From the NCBI GenBank assembly GCA_023387985.1, contig JAEWHC010000009.1:930001-994000 (forward strand): a stretch of DNA of 64,000 bases. The letters run 5' to 3'. The position numbers were made by a program, and so were the translations under genes. This DNA comes from Bacteroidota bacterium. GTDB taxonomy: Bacteria; Bacteroidota; Bacteroidia; Chitinophagales; Chitinophagaceae. Under the pieces are notes generated by a model. That model saw only the letters and a program-made list of their open reading frames with translations, did no database searches and was not told where the DNA came from. Within the stretch, counting starts at the first letter, position 1, and every line of letters starts with the position of its first letter. Positions 26,493-35,768 of this stretch are shown one piece after another.

Positions 26493-27638
26493 ATGTCAAC
26501 AAAGAGAGACTATTACGAGATACTTAATGTAAGTAAATCGTCTACGCAGGAAGAAATCAAAAAGTCTTACCGCAAGGTAGCTATGCAGTTTCATCCTGAC
26601 CGTAACCCGGGAGATAAGGAGGCTGAAGAAAAATTTAAGGAAGCCGCGGAGGCATACGAAATTTTGTCTGATACCGAAAAGCGCGCCCAATATGATCGTT
26701 TTGGGCATGCTGCGTTCGGACCGAGAGGCGGTCATCCGGGCGGCATGAATATGGATGATATTTTCAGCCAGTTCGGGGACATTTTTGGTGAGGATATTTT
26801 CGGGAATTTTTTTGGTGGAAACAGGGGTCGCAGGGCCGGTCGCGGAAACCGTGGAAGCGATTTGCGCGTGAAGATCAAAATGAGCTATGCCGAAATTGCT
26901 TCCGGGGCCAGCCGCTCCATCAAGGTGAAAAAATACGTGGGCTGCAACAGCTGTAACGGCAGCGGTGCCAAAGATCAGAGCAGTGTGCAAAATTGTGGAA
27001 CCTGTAATGGTACGGGCCAGGTACGGCGGGTACAGAACACTTTTCTCGGGCAAATGCAAACGGTTACTACGTGCCCGACATGCCAGGGTGAAGGACAAAC
27101 CATTTCCGCAAAATGCGGAACCTGTAAAGGAGATGGCCGTGTATTTGGCGAAGAAACAGTGAGCTTAAACATTCCTGCGGGAGTTCAGGAGGGCATGGAA
27201 TTGCGCATGGAAGGAAAGGGTAATTCCGGCGAAAGAGGAGGATATCCCGGGGATTTACGCATACTAATTGAAGAAGAAAAACATCCGGAACTTCATCGTG
27301 ACGGACAAAACATAATTTACGACCTCTATGTAAGTTTCCCCGATGCGGTTTTGGGCACCGAATTGCAGGTGCCTACAATCGACGGAAAGGCCAAGATAAA
27401 AGTTCCCGCGGGTACCCAAAGCGGCAAGATCTTTCGGCTGAAAGGAAAAGGCTTTCCAACAGTTCATGGATATGACAAAGGTGATGAACTGATACATGTG
27501 AACGTATGGACACCCCAGCAACTGAATGAAGAAGAGCGGCAAATGTTTGAAAAGTTGCGGACCAGCGACAGTTTTAACCCACATCCGGATAAAGGACATA
27601 AAAGCTTCTTCCAGAAAGTGAAAGAAATGTTCGAATGA
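26493..27638 (+). CDS. dnaJ: Chaperone DnaJ
   Basis: This is a full-length 381-aa type-I J-protein. The N-terminal J-domain has the HPD motif (FHPDRNPGD). A Gly/Phe-rich linker follows (FGDIFGEDIFGNFFGG). The zinc region has four CxxCxGxG repeats (CNSCNGSG, CGTCNGTG, CPTCQGEG, CGTCKGDG), and the C-terminal substrate-binding domains carry VNVWTPQQL. It stimulates DnaK ATPase and delivers unfolded clients. It sits downstream of grpE; a small GCCGG/CCGGC hairpin lies in the gap (26458-26474) and an intrinsic terminator follows. Confidence 0.98.
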   Translation: MSTKRDYYEILNVSKSSTQEEIKKSYRKVAMQFHPDRNPGDKEAEEKFKEAAEAYEILSDTEKRAQYDRFGHAAFGPRGGHPGGMNMDDIFSQFGDIFGEDIFGNFFGGNRGRRAGRGNRGSDLRVKIKMSYAEIASGASRSIKVKKYVGCNSCNGSGAKDQSSVQNCGTCNGTGQVRRVQNTFLGQMQTVTTCPTCQGEGQTISAKCGTCKGDGRVFGEETVSLNIPAGVQEGMELRMEGKGNSGERGGYPGDLRILIEEEKHPELHRDGQNIIYDLYVSFPDAVLGTELQVPTIDGKAKIKVPAGTQSGKIFRLKGKGFPTVHGYDKGDELIHVNVWTPQQLNEEERQMFEKLRTSDSFNPHPDKGHKSFFQKVKEMFE

Positions 27639-27661
27639 TCGTTAAACACAAAACAATTCTG

Positions 27662-27694
27662 AAAACCGGTAACCCAAAGCTGCCGGTTTTTTTT
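27662..27694 (+). terminator. Intrinsic terminator after dnaJ
   Basis: Arms AAAACCGG (27662-27669) and CCGGTTTT (27683-27690) are followed by a run of eight T. It overlaps the stop codon of the convergent MurC-like gene and, with its A-rich left side, may also act weakly on the other strand. Confidence 0.85.
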
Positions 27695-29066
27695 ATAGTT
27701 CCTCCCAAATTTGCCGGGAAAATAATTCGAGTGAAGGATCTCTTGCGCCCATTAAAAGCAATACGCAATCGTTTGTGAAATGAGGCCGCAATTCTTTCAG
27801 AAGCTCTTCGCGGTTAGCCACAAAGAACGCATTTTTGCCTTGTTGGGCTATCTCATGGATCAAATCGCCGGCCGAAATGTCTTTGCTTGTTGTTCCACCT
27901 GCATAAAAGATCTCACTCATCCAGATCTCATCTTCAGGCCTCAGCACCGCGGATATCTCTTTCACGAATTCATCTTTCAGAAACCGCGTCGGACCAAACC
28001 CATGTGGCTGAAACCACGCGATAACCTTTGAGGCGAGTGGCTGGCAGGCTTCAATGGATCTTGCGCATTTTACAGGATTGTGGGCATAATCATCAATGAC
28101 CCAAACTCCATTTTTTTGGCCCAACACCTGGTGCCTGCGATAAATGCCTTCATAACCTTTCAACGCATCTGCACAAATTTCCAGATCCACTCCTATATGG
28201 TGACATACAGCAATGGCGGCCATCGCATTTTCCATATTGTGTGTGCCCACTGTGTTCATTTCAAACAGAACGCCTTTAACTTCAAATCGAATTTTTAAAC
28301 CTTCCTGGCTGAAGTTCGTTGCGGAGAGTCCGGCATTTTCGCCAAATATTGAAAAATCGTTTTCGGTATCCAGTGATAATTTAGCTGCAAGAGCGTGAGA
28401 TTGATTTGTGATGAAATGCCTGCTGTTTTGCCGGAAAGTCGTAAAGAGTTCAATAAGGGAACCGATCTCTTTGTGATCTTTATCAATATTCAGCAACAGT
28501 CCAATTTCAGGCTGATACTCAACGATGGAGCCGTCACTCTCATCTGCCTCAATCACGAGCCATTCTCCGGAGCCCATTTTTGCATTCCCGATTTTTCCTT
28601 CTTTGATAAGACGCGTAAGCCCGGCGCCACTTAATATTCCGGGTGCAAATCCAGCTGTTTCGAGTATTTCGAAGATCATGGCGCATGTTGTGCTTTTACC
28701 GGATGTGCCGCCGACAGCAATGGTTTTGCGGCTTTTGGAAATAAGTGACAGCATTTCGCTTCGAAGCAAAACCGGAATTCCGAGGCTTCGCGCTTTTTGC
28801 ATTTCCGGTACTGTTTCTTCGATGGCAGAAGTGGCTACCACCAGCTGAATATTTTCATGAATACCGTGTCCATCCTGAGGATAACAATGAATGCCCTGTG
28901 TTTGCAGTTTTTCGCGGATTCCGCCTGCCTGGCCGGAGCCAAAAAACCGGTCGGAGCCGGAAACATTTTTACCCGCAGCTTTGAGATATTGGGCAAGTGC
29001 ACTCATTCCTGCTCCGGCTATCCCTATAAAAAAAACCGAATTAAAATCATCAATGGTCAAATTCAT
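27693..29066 (-). CDS. MurC-like Mur ligase (UDP-MurNAc--alanine ligase family)
   Basis: This is a 457-aa three-domain Mur ligase. Its N-terminal UDP-binding domain has FFIGIAGAGMSALA and VSGSDRFFGSG. The ATP site is VGGTSGKSTT (118-127, Lys124), and EADESDGS and NIDKDHKEIGS follow in the central domain. The third domain contains VIDDYAHNPVK. These features fit MurC, which adds L-Ala to UDP-MurNAc. The P-loop is GGTSGKST where standard MurC usually has GTHGKT, and the gene is outside any division/cell-wall cluster. It may therefore be a second, specialised paralogue (for example in muropeptide recycling) rather than the main MurC. It is last in an eight-gene minus-strand series. Confidence 0.8.
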   Translation of the reverse strand: MNLTIDDFNSVFFIGIAGAGMSALAQYLKAAGKNVSGSDRFFGSGQAGGIREKLQTQGIHCYPQDGHGIHENIQLVVATSAIEETVPEMQKARSLGIPVLLRSEMLSLISKSRKTIAVGGTSGKSTTCAMIFEILETAGFAPGILSGAGLTRLIKEGKIGNAKMGSGEWLVIEADESDGSIVEYQPEIGLLLNIDKDHKEIGSLIELFTTFRQNSRHFITNQSHALAAKLSLDTENDFSIFGENAGLSATNFSQEGLKIRFEVKGVLFEMNTVGTHNMENAMAAIAVCHHIGVDLEICADALKGYEGIYRRHQVLGQKNGVWVIDDYAHNPVKCARSIEACQPLASKVIAWFQPHGFGPTRFLKDEFVKEISAVLRPEDEIWMSEIFYAGGTTSKDISAGDLIHEIAQQGKNAFFVANREELLKELRPHFTNDCVLLLMGARDPSLELFSRQIWEEL

Positions 29067-29088
29067 TTTTCCCTCGCTTAGGTTTGCG

Positions 29089-29096
29089 CAAATTTA
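29089..29096 (-). promoter_or_regulatory. -7 element TAAATTTG before the MurC-like gene
   Basis: This minus-strand TAAATTTG is an exact TAnnTTTG, 22 bases from the start at 29066. No good -33 TTTG is visible. Confidence 0.45.
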
Positions 29097-29132
29097 CCCG
29101 TTAATCATTTGCCTTAGTTTATTGGGTCCCAT

Positions 29133-29738
29133 TTATTGTGAAGGATTATCCAGGAAATGCCATAAATGCAATGAAGCATAACTGCGGAAAGGTTTCCATT
29201 TTTCGGAAATAGAAAGTATGTTGATCCGCTGTTGTTTGGGCTCCAGTTCCTGCAGATTGTAGATTTTTATAACGGCATTGCGCAATCCCAAGTCATCTAT
29301 GGCGAATACATCCGGTCTGCCCATGGCAAAGATCAGCACCATTTCCGCCGTCCACCGTCCCACACCTTTTATTTGTGTAAGATAACCAATCACCTCTTCA
29401 TCGCGCATTTTACTCAAACTTGCTGCCTGCAACCCGTGTTCAAGTGCAAAAATTGCAACATTTTGAATATAAGCGGCTTTCGCATTGCTGATGCCGGCAG
29501 AGCGGAGTGCTGACTGCGAAAGAGCGGCCATCTTTTTTGCGGAAGGCTTTTTGCCATCGCAAAGATTTAAAAATCGATCTCTCAGTACCCGCGCAACTTT
29601 GGTGCTGAGTTGTTGACCGATAATGCTTGACGCAAGATACCAGGGGATATTTTTTTCCAGGCCCGGCCTCAATTCATTATGATGATGAATATGCTGCCAG
29701 AGCTGTTTATCCTTTTTTAGAGTATCCTGGTAATTCAT
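29133..29738 (-). CDS. DNA-3-methyladenine glycosylase (AlkA-like, HhH-GPD)
   Basis: This is a 201-aa HhH-GPD DNA glycosylase: IIGQQLSTKVA, LSKMRDEEVIGYL, the helix-hairpin-helix KGVGRWTAEMVLIF and the catalytic region FAIDDLGLRNA with the conserved Asp. This family removes alkylated purines for base-excision repair. It lacks the N-terminal TBP-like domain of E. coli AlkA, as do many short bacterial members. ATG 29738 is chosen because the longer frame (to 29894) would run into the VWA gene and has no family-like sequence there. Confidence 0.88.
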   Translation of the reverse strand: MNYQDTLKKDKQLWQHIHHHNELRPGLEKNIPWYLASSIIGQQLSTKVARVLRDRFLNLCDGKKPSAKKMAALSQSALRSAGISNAKAAYIQNVAIFALEHGLQAASLSKMRDEEVIGYLTQIKGVGRWTAEMVLIFAMGRPDVFAIDDLGLRNAVIKIYNLQELEPKQQRINILSISEKWKPFRSYASLHLWHFLDNPSQ

Positions 29739-29821
29739 GGCATTAAAATTAGGATCTGCTGCCTTAGCAATTCTTTTCTCTTCTCCCGGTAAAGGAGGTA
29801 CTGACGCTGATAAAAAGCGTG

Positions 29822-31651
29822 TCAATTTCCACGGCGTCGTTTCTCTCTTTTGTGTACCGGTTTTTGTGGCTCTGCCGGCGGTGAAGGGGGGCAATAGGTT
29901 TCCTTCAGGTTTCGGGTTATCAGCAGCATGTCTGCCCTGAAAGGATCATCTACATGAAACCAGCTGGTTAAATTGGTTTCGAGTTCATCAAAAGCTGCGT
30001 TGGGATTCGCAGGCATTTTCCTTAGCAAATAACCCAATTGAGCAAGCAGGCTCGCAGCTTTAAAACTGCTGTCGGTGTTTGACCATTCCAGGACCGGTTT
30101 TTCCAGGATCTCTTCAACCCGTGTAACACCTGTGTCGTAAAGTGATTTCCGGTAAATGATGCCCCATGAACCAGGCTTTATGAATTGACCGGTATATTCA
30201 GGATCTTTCAACAAGATCTCAAATAAGGCCACCGATGATTGATCTGCACCCATGTCACTACCCAGGATATTTCTTACCGGACTTTGCAATGACCTGGATT
30301 TATTATTGTACCCGATAATGCGATAATCCTCCACTACGGAGCTGTCAAATTTGATATGCAGCATAACCTCCTTTGCCGTTGTGTACAAGCCTTTGGTGTA
30401 CCAGTTCATAAGTGTACGGTCTGCCTCCTCATCTGTTTCCACATAGCCAAAATTTCCCCTGCCGAGTTTGGCCAGCAATTCTATTTTGCTGTCTTTATAA
30501 TTGCCCATTCCTACTCCAATACAACTTAATGGCACCCCGGTTGAACGGTAACGGGAGATCATGTCTTCCAATTCACTTTCAGTAATTGCCCCAACATTAA
30601 AATCTCCATCTGTGGCCAGCACGATGGTGTTGGTACCATCGGGAAACGGATCTGTGGTAGCCAGTTGGTAGGCAAGATGTATTCCATTGGACCCTTGCGT
30701 ACTTCCGCCTGCTTCCAGGCTGTCAATAGCGCTGATAATTTTTAGTTTTTCGGTGCCTGAAGTTGGCCACAGATGGATACCTGGAGTTCCTCCATAAGTC
30801 ACAATGCCTACGCGATCCTGTGGCCGGAGATTATAAGCAAGCGTTTTAAAACCTGCCTTCAATACTTCAAGCCGGTTCTTTTCAGACATGGAACCGCTAT
30901 TATCTATAAGAAAAACCATATTGGCAGGGGGCAGATCCGCAAATTGGATGGTTGGCGATATGGCATTAAGCATTAACAGCAGCCGGCTGCTGTCCCAGGG
31001 ACAGGTTGAAAGCTGAGAAGCCAGACCAAAATGACTAAGATCCGAATGGTTATGGTCGAACCTCAGCTGGTAATAATTCCACATCTCCTCAATCCGAACA
31101 GCATCAGGGGGCACCTTTACTCGCTGTCGGCTCATGCGACGTATATTGGTCAATGATGCCGTGTTGTTGTTGGGAATGTATCGAAGATCGGGGTGGAGGC
31201 TGGGCGAAAACCTGTTGTTTTCAGCAAGTTGAAGGTAAGTTTCCGAGCCATGATAAATTGGACTAAAGGTTTTCGTATTCAATTCTTCAAAGCTGTCGTG
31301 GCTTAGGCTGGCTGCACGGATCAGGTTTTGCCGTGTAGCAGCAGAAATATTGAGGAAATACGTATTGAAGCCCTCACGTGTCAGGCGGGTGCGAAGGGTA
31401 TCAAATCCCTGGACGAAAAACCATGCACTGTCTGAGACTTTTTCTGACGGGATCCCAAATTCGCCGGTTGCACCGGATGTAAAAATTTTGTTTTGGTCTA
31501 TCAGTTTAATGGTAACGTAGGCGACAGGATTTTGAAATTCATCCCGTATCATTCCTTTAAAATAAGCAATCTGGGATTGGCCGTAATGCAGGGTGGATGT
31601 GAATAGGCCTGTGATAACCAAAAATGTTCTTATGGTAAATTTTCCAGGCAT
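29822..31651 (-). CDS. VWA-domain surface/periplasmic protein with carboxypeptidase-like N-terminal domain
   Basis: This is a 609-aa protein. A signal peptide (FLVITGLFTSTLHYG) is followed by a carboxypeptidase-regulatory-like beta-sandwich (KGMIRDEFQNPVAYVTIKL). A von Willebrand factor A domain (about 240-420) has the metal site DNSGSMS (Asp250, Ser252, Ser254), and the later ATDGDF contributes as well. The C-terminal part (about 430-580) resembles the DUF3520-type extension of YfbK-like VWA proteins. VWA domains bind partners through a divalent cation; no enzymatic residues are seen. It is preceded in the operon direction by hpt and followed by the AlkA-like gene. Confidence 0.85.
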   Translation of the reverse strand: MPGKFTIRTFLVITGLFTSTLHYGQSQIAYFKGMIRDEFQNPVAYVTIKLIDQNKIFTSGATGEFGIPSEKVSDSAWFFVQGFDTLRTRLTREGFNTYFLNISAATRQNLIRAASLSHDSFEELNTKTFSPIYHGSETYLQLAENNRFSPSLHPDLRYIPNNNTASLTNIRRMSRQRVKVPPDAVRIEEMWNYYQLRFDHNHSDLSHFGLASQLSTCPWDSSRLLLMLNAISPTIQFADLPPANMVFLIDNSGSMSEKNRLEVLKAGFKTLAYNLRPQDRVGIVTYGGTPGIHLWPTSGTEKLKIISAIDSLEAGGSTQGSNGIHLAYQLATTDPFPDGTNTIVLATDGDFNVGAITESELEDMISRYRSTGVPLSCIGVGMGNYKDSKIELLAKLGRGNFGYVETDEEADRTLMNWYTKGLYTTAKEVMLHIKFDSSVVEDYRIIGYNNKSRSLQSPVRNILGSDMGADQSSVALFEILLKDPEYTGQFIKPGSWGIIYRKSLYDTGVTRVEEILEKPVLEWSNTDSSFKAASLLAQLGYLLRKMPANPNAAFDELETNLTSWFHVDDPFRADMLLITRNLKETYCPPSPPAEPQKPVHKREKRRRGN

Positions 31652-31684
31652 TTACAACGGGTCTGTTTAAGAACGAGCAAAAAA

Positions 31685-32218
31685 TCAGCTAACCTGGTAT
31701 ATGGCATCCAGGTTTCTGCCATAACCATCGTAGTCCAGGCCATATCCCACAACAAATCTGTCGGGAATTTCAAATCCCACATACTTCACTTCCAGGGGAA
31801 ATACAGTGGCTTCAACTTTGTGCAGCAATGCACAGATCTGAATTTGAGCGGGCTGCTGGTTTAAAAGCTCCGGCATGAAGGCGTTTAGTGTTCTTCCGGT
31901 ATCTACAATATCTTCAAGGATTATTATTTCCCGGTCTTTTACAGGAATATCCAGTCCAATGGCGGTGATCACATGACCGGTGCTTTTGGTTCCTTTGTAG
32001 GATGCCAGCTTAATGAAACAAATTTCTGCAGGTATGGTCAGGTACTTGAAAAGGTCTGCCGCAAACATGAAAGAACCGTTGAGGATAGCAAGGAATAAAG
32101 GATTTTTTCCATGCATATCCCGGCTGATCTCCGCCGCCATTTCTTTGATGCGGACCTGGATATCTTCTGCAGGCAAAAATGGTACAAATTTCCTATCCAG
32201 TACCTGGATTTCATTCAT
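31685..32218 (-). CDS. hpt: Hypoxanthine phosphoribosyltransferase
   Basis: This type-I phosphoribosyltransferase has the PRPP-binding motif IILEDIVDTGRTL, the flexible-loop region KLASYKGTKSTG and the terminal VGYGLDYDGYGRNL block. It converts hypoxanthine (and usually guanine) plus PRPP to nucleotides in purine salvage. ATG 32218 gives 177 aa and the usual N-terminus (MNEIQVLDRKF). The same frame runs up to ATG 32263, which is possible because a -7 element lies only a few bases above it. The neighbouring wall and repair genes give no functional hint. Confidence 0.93.
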   Translation of the reverse strand: MNEIQVLDRKFVPFLPAEDIQVRIKEMAAEISRDMHGKNPLFLAILNGSFMFAADLFKYLTIPAEICFIKLASYKGTKSTGHVITAIGLDIPVKDREIIILEDIVDTGRTLNAFMPELLNQQPAQIQICALLHKVEATVFPLEVKYVGFEIPDRFVVGYGLDYDGYGRNLDAIYQVS

Positions 32219-32271
32219 ATGCAATATTGATCGGTTGAGCATTGAAAACTTATTTGATTTCAATCAGGCTT

Positions 32272-32279
32272 CAAAATTA
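32272..32279 (-). promoter_or_regulatory. -7 element TAATTTTG before hpt
   Basis: This is an exact minus-strand TAnnTTTG match, 9 bases above the farthest-upstream ATG (32263) of the hpt frame. TTTG motifs nearby are not at the standard spacing. Confidence 0.4.
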
Positions 32280-32294
32280 ATCAAATGTGACAAA

Positions 32295-33329
32295 CTAATT
32301 GGGAAGATGGATCAGGGCGCCCGCAGGTAAAGCAAGAGTTACAGGGAAATTGTTTTTTATGGCAATTTGGTCAAGCTTCACTCCAAATTGCTGGCTGATC
32401 GACCAAAGTGTTTCGCCCTTTTTGGTAAGGTATGTTGGTGAGGGCGCCTTGTCATTTTTTTCCTGTAAATAGATTAATTTACCAGACTCCGGCAAATCGG
32501 TCGAGAGCAAGTCATTGAATCTCAACAGTTTTTCAATTGGAATTCCAAATCGGGCAGAGAGAACCGGCCACGTGGAATTCTCAGGAATATAAATTGCTTT
32601 AAGATTGTTATGGGAGATGACATCCTCAGGTGAAAAACGGAGCTTTGTTTGCGCGGTAGTTCGGGTTAAGGCTGGGTTTTGCTCGGTATGTTGAATTATG
32701 GCAATTTTTGAGACAGCCTCCATCGGCTGAAGCTGGGGTTTTCCCGGTACATTGTAGGACTCCTGCAGCAAACTTGCCCAATCTTCGGATATAAAGCTGC
32801 CCGAAGAGGCGAACTCTGTAAGTTGCTGAAGATTATAGGTTTCGATAACACGGCAAATAATAGAAGCATATTTTGGATTGGTTGCATAACCCGCTTTTCG
32901 AAGGCCATCAGCCCAACCTTTATAATCCTTAACAGGGATATCAAATAAAAACCGGTAACGCAACCCGGATTTCAGAAAATTGGAATGGTCTTCAAAAGAT
33001 TGCTGTGCAGTTTCGTAAGCACGAAAACATTCATTTGTTGTATCATCATCATGAAGCGCTGTTAAGCCGGTCCACGTGGATTTGCATTTTATGCCGAAAT
33101 GGTTGTTGGAACGCTGCACAAGTGAGCCTTTGCCGGCTCCTGATTCCAGGATAGCCTGAGCCATTTTAATGGAAGCTGGTATTCCGGTGCGTTGTTGCTC
33201 CGCCATTGCCCATTCGCCGTATTGAAGAATATAGGAGACATAATCATTGTTTACCGATTGCGAAAGCGCTGTTTGAGTTAACAGAAAAACTGAAATAATT
33301 ATGCAAAGGAATTGTCTCAAATCTGGCAA
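32295..33329 (-). CDS. Secreted N-acetylglucosaminidase with two LysM domains
   Basis: This 344-aa protein has a signal peptide (FLCIIISVFLLTQTALS). A FlgJ/LytG-type glucosaminidase domain covers about 30-170 (GIPASIKMAQAILESGAGKG with the catalytic Glu, NNHFGIKCKS, and AGYATNPKYASIICRVIE). Two LysM peptidoglycan-binding repeats sit near 240-290 and 295-343 (the second has KKGETLWSISQQFGV). It should cut glycan strands of peptidoglycan in the periplasm during wall growth or remodelling. The length is normal for Bacteroidota members. It lies between the TPR-protein gene and hpt on the same strand. Confidence 0.93.
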   Translation of the reverse strand: MPDLRQFLCIIISVFLLTQTALSQSVNNDYVSYILQYGEWAMAEQQRTGIPASIKMAQAILESGAGKGSLVQRSNNHFGIKCKSTWTGLTALHDDDTTNECFRAYETAQQSFEDHSNFLKSGLRYRFLFDIPVKDYKGWADGLRKAGYATNPKYASIICRVIETYNLQQLTEFASSGSFISEDWASLLQESYNVPGKPQLQPMEAVSKIAIIQHTEQNPALTRTTAQTKLRFSPEDVISHNNLKAIYIPENSTWPVLSARFGIPIEKLLRFNDLLSTDLPESGKLIYLQEKNDKAPSPTYLTKKGETLWSISQQFGVKLDQIAIKNNFPVTLALPAGALIHLPN

Positions 33330-33419
33330 TTAAAAGAGAGTGCGGAAAAGTAAACGCTATTTCCGTTTATTCCTTGTATATTTTATTCACTTTCACGAAA
33401 AAAATGAGGATAATTCTAA

Positions 33420-34910
33420 TTAATTTTTGGAACACCTGTTGATTCCCGCCTTTGCCCTGTGTTCCAGGGATTCCTCATAATCATGATTTTTCATATCGAT
33501 ACATAGTTGATAGAAGCGCATCGCCTGGCTGCAATTACCCCGGTTTTCGTGAATAAGCCCTGCTTGCAGTGCTGCTCTCGCCGCAAAATATTCGGTTGAG
33601 GTTTTTCCCGCATTTATTGTTGCAGTATAGGAATTTAATGCACGGTCATACTGGCCAAGATCATCATAAATCCTTCCAAGGCGGTACAAAAATTCAAGCC
33701 GCTCGCCCGGCGTGCGAAAATCTGTGGTTTTTTTAGTGCTCAATGTTTTTAAAGCATCATTTGCATAACCCCCATCCGAAAGCAAACGTGCTCCAAGAAG
33801 AGTAAGATTCGGCATTAAACCTAGCCTGGCTTCTTTCAGGGCACGGCGGTCAGCATCAGTATTTGCACTGCCTTCACCTATCACTTTTTGCATACAGGCT
33901 TTATATTGGTTGAAATTTCCGGACATCAGGTAAGCATAACCCAGCTTCAGCCAGGCATCTTTTCTGTAATAATTTCCTTTGAAATTGTTTAGAAAGCGTT
34001 GAAAATAGGCAATGGCATCCGGATCGAGCCTGTATAATTTGGCAGAACCCATCTCGAAATCCCATGCTGTTGTATTTAGATATTCGGAAGACCGGTTGCG
34101 TTGAGAAATGATCTTTTGACTAACCCAGGATTTCTTGTTAACGAGATTAAGATTGGCGGCCATATAGGCAAAAAGATGATTGTTTACAATGTCCAGTTCA
34201 TGGGTTTCAATCTCTTGCAATGCCTTGTCTGGTTGATTGAGCATATATTGGAGAATATAGCATTGATAAAAAATGCCCTCATCGCGAAAGATCTTTGCCC
34301 ATTCATCATTCGAATTCATGAATCGAAGGAAATTGGTGTTGCCTTCAGCCATGCTTCCTTTGATGCCTACCAGGTTGGCAAGCCATCGCAAACTGCTTGG
34401 TACGCTGGACGCAGCCAATTGCATAGGACCGATAATCATGCCGTTGAGATCATAAGCCGGAAAACGTTTTTCATTCTCACGGGCAAGGCTGTAGGCAGCC
34501 TTCAGATCCCAACCGGCTTCCCACCTGTTGTTGAATTTAAGGTTAACCGTTGCCCAATGCAGCCGGATAATTGCCTGGCCCAAATCGCGAAAAGGGTGGG
34601 AGGAAGGGAGTTCCTGCAGCAATTTGATCCTTAATTCTTTGTTGGCCTTTCTTGTTTTGAGGTCAGCAGCGGACTCATTAAAAAACAGCAAGAAGAAATC
34701 GGCGTAGTTTTCGAGAAAATATGGAATCACATTGTCGGGATCGTTGAGTTTTTCTTTTTGAAGGGTTTTCAAAGCAGGATCAATCTTAAGGCTAAGCATT
34801 TGATGATAGGCCTCCTGGCAGGCAGGAGTGAATTCAGCCTTTTTCTGCGAAAAAGCGCATAAGGACAGGCTGAGGCAGAAACCAATGATGCCGAAAGTTT
34901 TGGGATGCAT
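33420..34910 (-). CDS. Secreted tetratricopeptide-repeat protein, unknown function
   Basis: From ATG 34910 this is a 496-aa protein with a signal peptide (TFGIIGFCLSLSLCAFS) and helical repeats of TPR type, clearest near the C-terminus (LYRLGRIYDDLGQYDRALNS and QAGLIHENRGNCSQAMRFY). The longer frame to 35033 is rejected because it would run through the terminator and into the neighbouring Zn-ribbon gene. No catalytic motif is seen. A role as a periplasmic or outer-membrane scaffold is a guess from the signal peptide and repeats. Confidence 0.8.
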   Translation of the reverse strand: MHPKTFGIIGFCLSLSLCAFSQKKAEFTPACQEAYHQMLSLKIDPALKTLQKEKLNDPDNVIPYFLENYADFFLLFFNESAADLKTRKANKELRIKLLQELPSSHPFRDLGQAIIRLHWATVNLKFNNRWEAGWDLKAAYSLARENEKRFPAYDLNGMIIGPMQLAASSVPSSLRWLANLVGIKGSMAEGNTNFLRFMNSNDEWAKIFRDEGIFYQCYILQYMLNQPDKALQEIETHELDIVNNHLFAYMAANLNLVNKKSWVSQKIISQRNRSSEYLNTTAWDFEMGSAKLYRLDPDAIAYFQRFLNNFKGNYYRKDAWLKLGYAYLMSGNFNQYKACMQKVIGEGSANTDADRRALKEARLGLMPNLTLLGARLLSDGGYANDALKTLSTKKTTDFRTPGERLEFLYRLGRIYDDLGQYDRALNSYTATINAGKTSTEYFAARAALQAGLIHENRGNCSQAMRFYQLCIDMKNHDYEESLEHRAKAGINRCSKN

Positions 34911-34922
34911 ATCCTTACAAAG

Positions 34923-34952
34923 AAAAACGGAGTAGTTCTGACTACCCCGTTT
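34923..34952 (-). terminator. Intrinsic terminator between the Zn-ribbon gene and the TPR gene
   Basis: On the minus strand, AAACGGGGTAGT pairs with ACTACTCCGTTT (one G-U pair, tetraloop CAGA) and is followed by TTTTT. It ends only about 12 bases before the TPR-gene ATG, so the TPR gene either depends on read-through or has a promoter I could not find. Confidence 0.8.
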
Positions 34953-34971
34953 ACCAAAGATTCTTTTAATA

Positions 34972-35727
34972 TTATTTAACCTCTGTGGCATCGTGCATTT
35001 CTTCGTCCACGAGTATGCGTCCACAGTTTTCACAGATCACAAGCTTTTTGTGCTGTCTTATTTCGCTCTGGCGCTGCGGAGGAACCGCATTGTAGCATCC
35101 ACCACAAGCCTCCCGAACCACAGGTACGACACCGAGGCCATTCCGGTAATTGTTGCGGATGCGCAGATAAGATTTAAGTAAGCGTTCTTCAACCTCTCCC
35201 CGGGCAGCTTCAGCCAGTTTCTGGTATTTTTCTTCTTCCTTTTCGGTTTCAGTGATGATTTTGTCTAGCTCTTGCTTTTTGCCATTAAGCAATTCTTGCT
35301 TCACAGAAATAACTTTATCTGCTGAGTCCAATTTGCGGGCTTTTTCCTCGAGGTCAACATCAGAATCTTTAATATGCCTTTTTGCAAGGGCAATTTCCAG
35401 ATGCTGCGTTTCCATCTCTTTATTAATGGCATCAAATTCCCGGCTGTTTTTTACATTATTGCTCTGCGTTTCATATTTTTTCAGCAATTCCTCAGCGTCT
35501 TTTATCAGGTTTTTCCTTTCTTCAATGAAATTGTTAATTCCATTCACCTCTTCCTCTATGCGGGTACGACGGTTAGTAAGACCTTCAATTTCATCCTCCA
35601 AATCGCTCACCTCAACCGGCAATTCACCTTTAAGAATTTTTATTTCATCGAGTTTGGAGTCTATTTTTTGGAGTTTCACTAGGGATTCCAATTTTTCCAG
35701 AACGGAAAATGTTTTGCTTGTAGCCAT
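34972..35727 (-). CDS. Coiled-coil protein with C4 zinc-ribbon (zf-RING_7 / DUF164 family)
   Basis: This is a 251-aa protein whose first 190 residues form a long heptad-rich coiled coil (KIDSKLDEIKILKGELP through KIITETEKEEEKYQKL). It ends in a zinc ribbon with two cysteine pairs, CGGC and CENC, separated by a QRQSEIRQHKK linker. Family members are predicted nucleic-acid-binding proteins and are often found next to Nif3-like genes, as here (41 bases downstream of it). The exact function is not established. A terminator follows. Confidence 0.9.
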   Translation of the reverse strand: MATSKTFSVLEKLESLVKLQKIDSKLDEIKILKGELPVEVSDLEDEIEGLTNRRTRIEEEVNGINNFIEERKNLIKDAEELLKKYETQSNNVKNSREFDAINKEMETQHLEIALAKRHIKDSDVDLEEKARKLDSADKVISVKQELLNGKKQELDKIITETEKEEEKYQKLAEAARGEVEERLLKSYLRIRNNYRNGLGVVPVVREACGGCYNAVPPQRQSEIRQHKKLVICENCGRILVDEEMHDATEVK

Positions 35728-35768
35728 ATAGTTAATCTATAAAAAATTGATTTGCAGAAGATAGCGTA

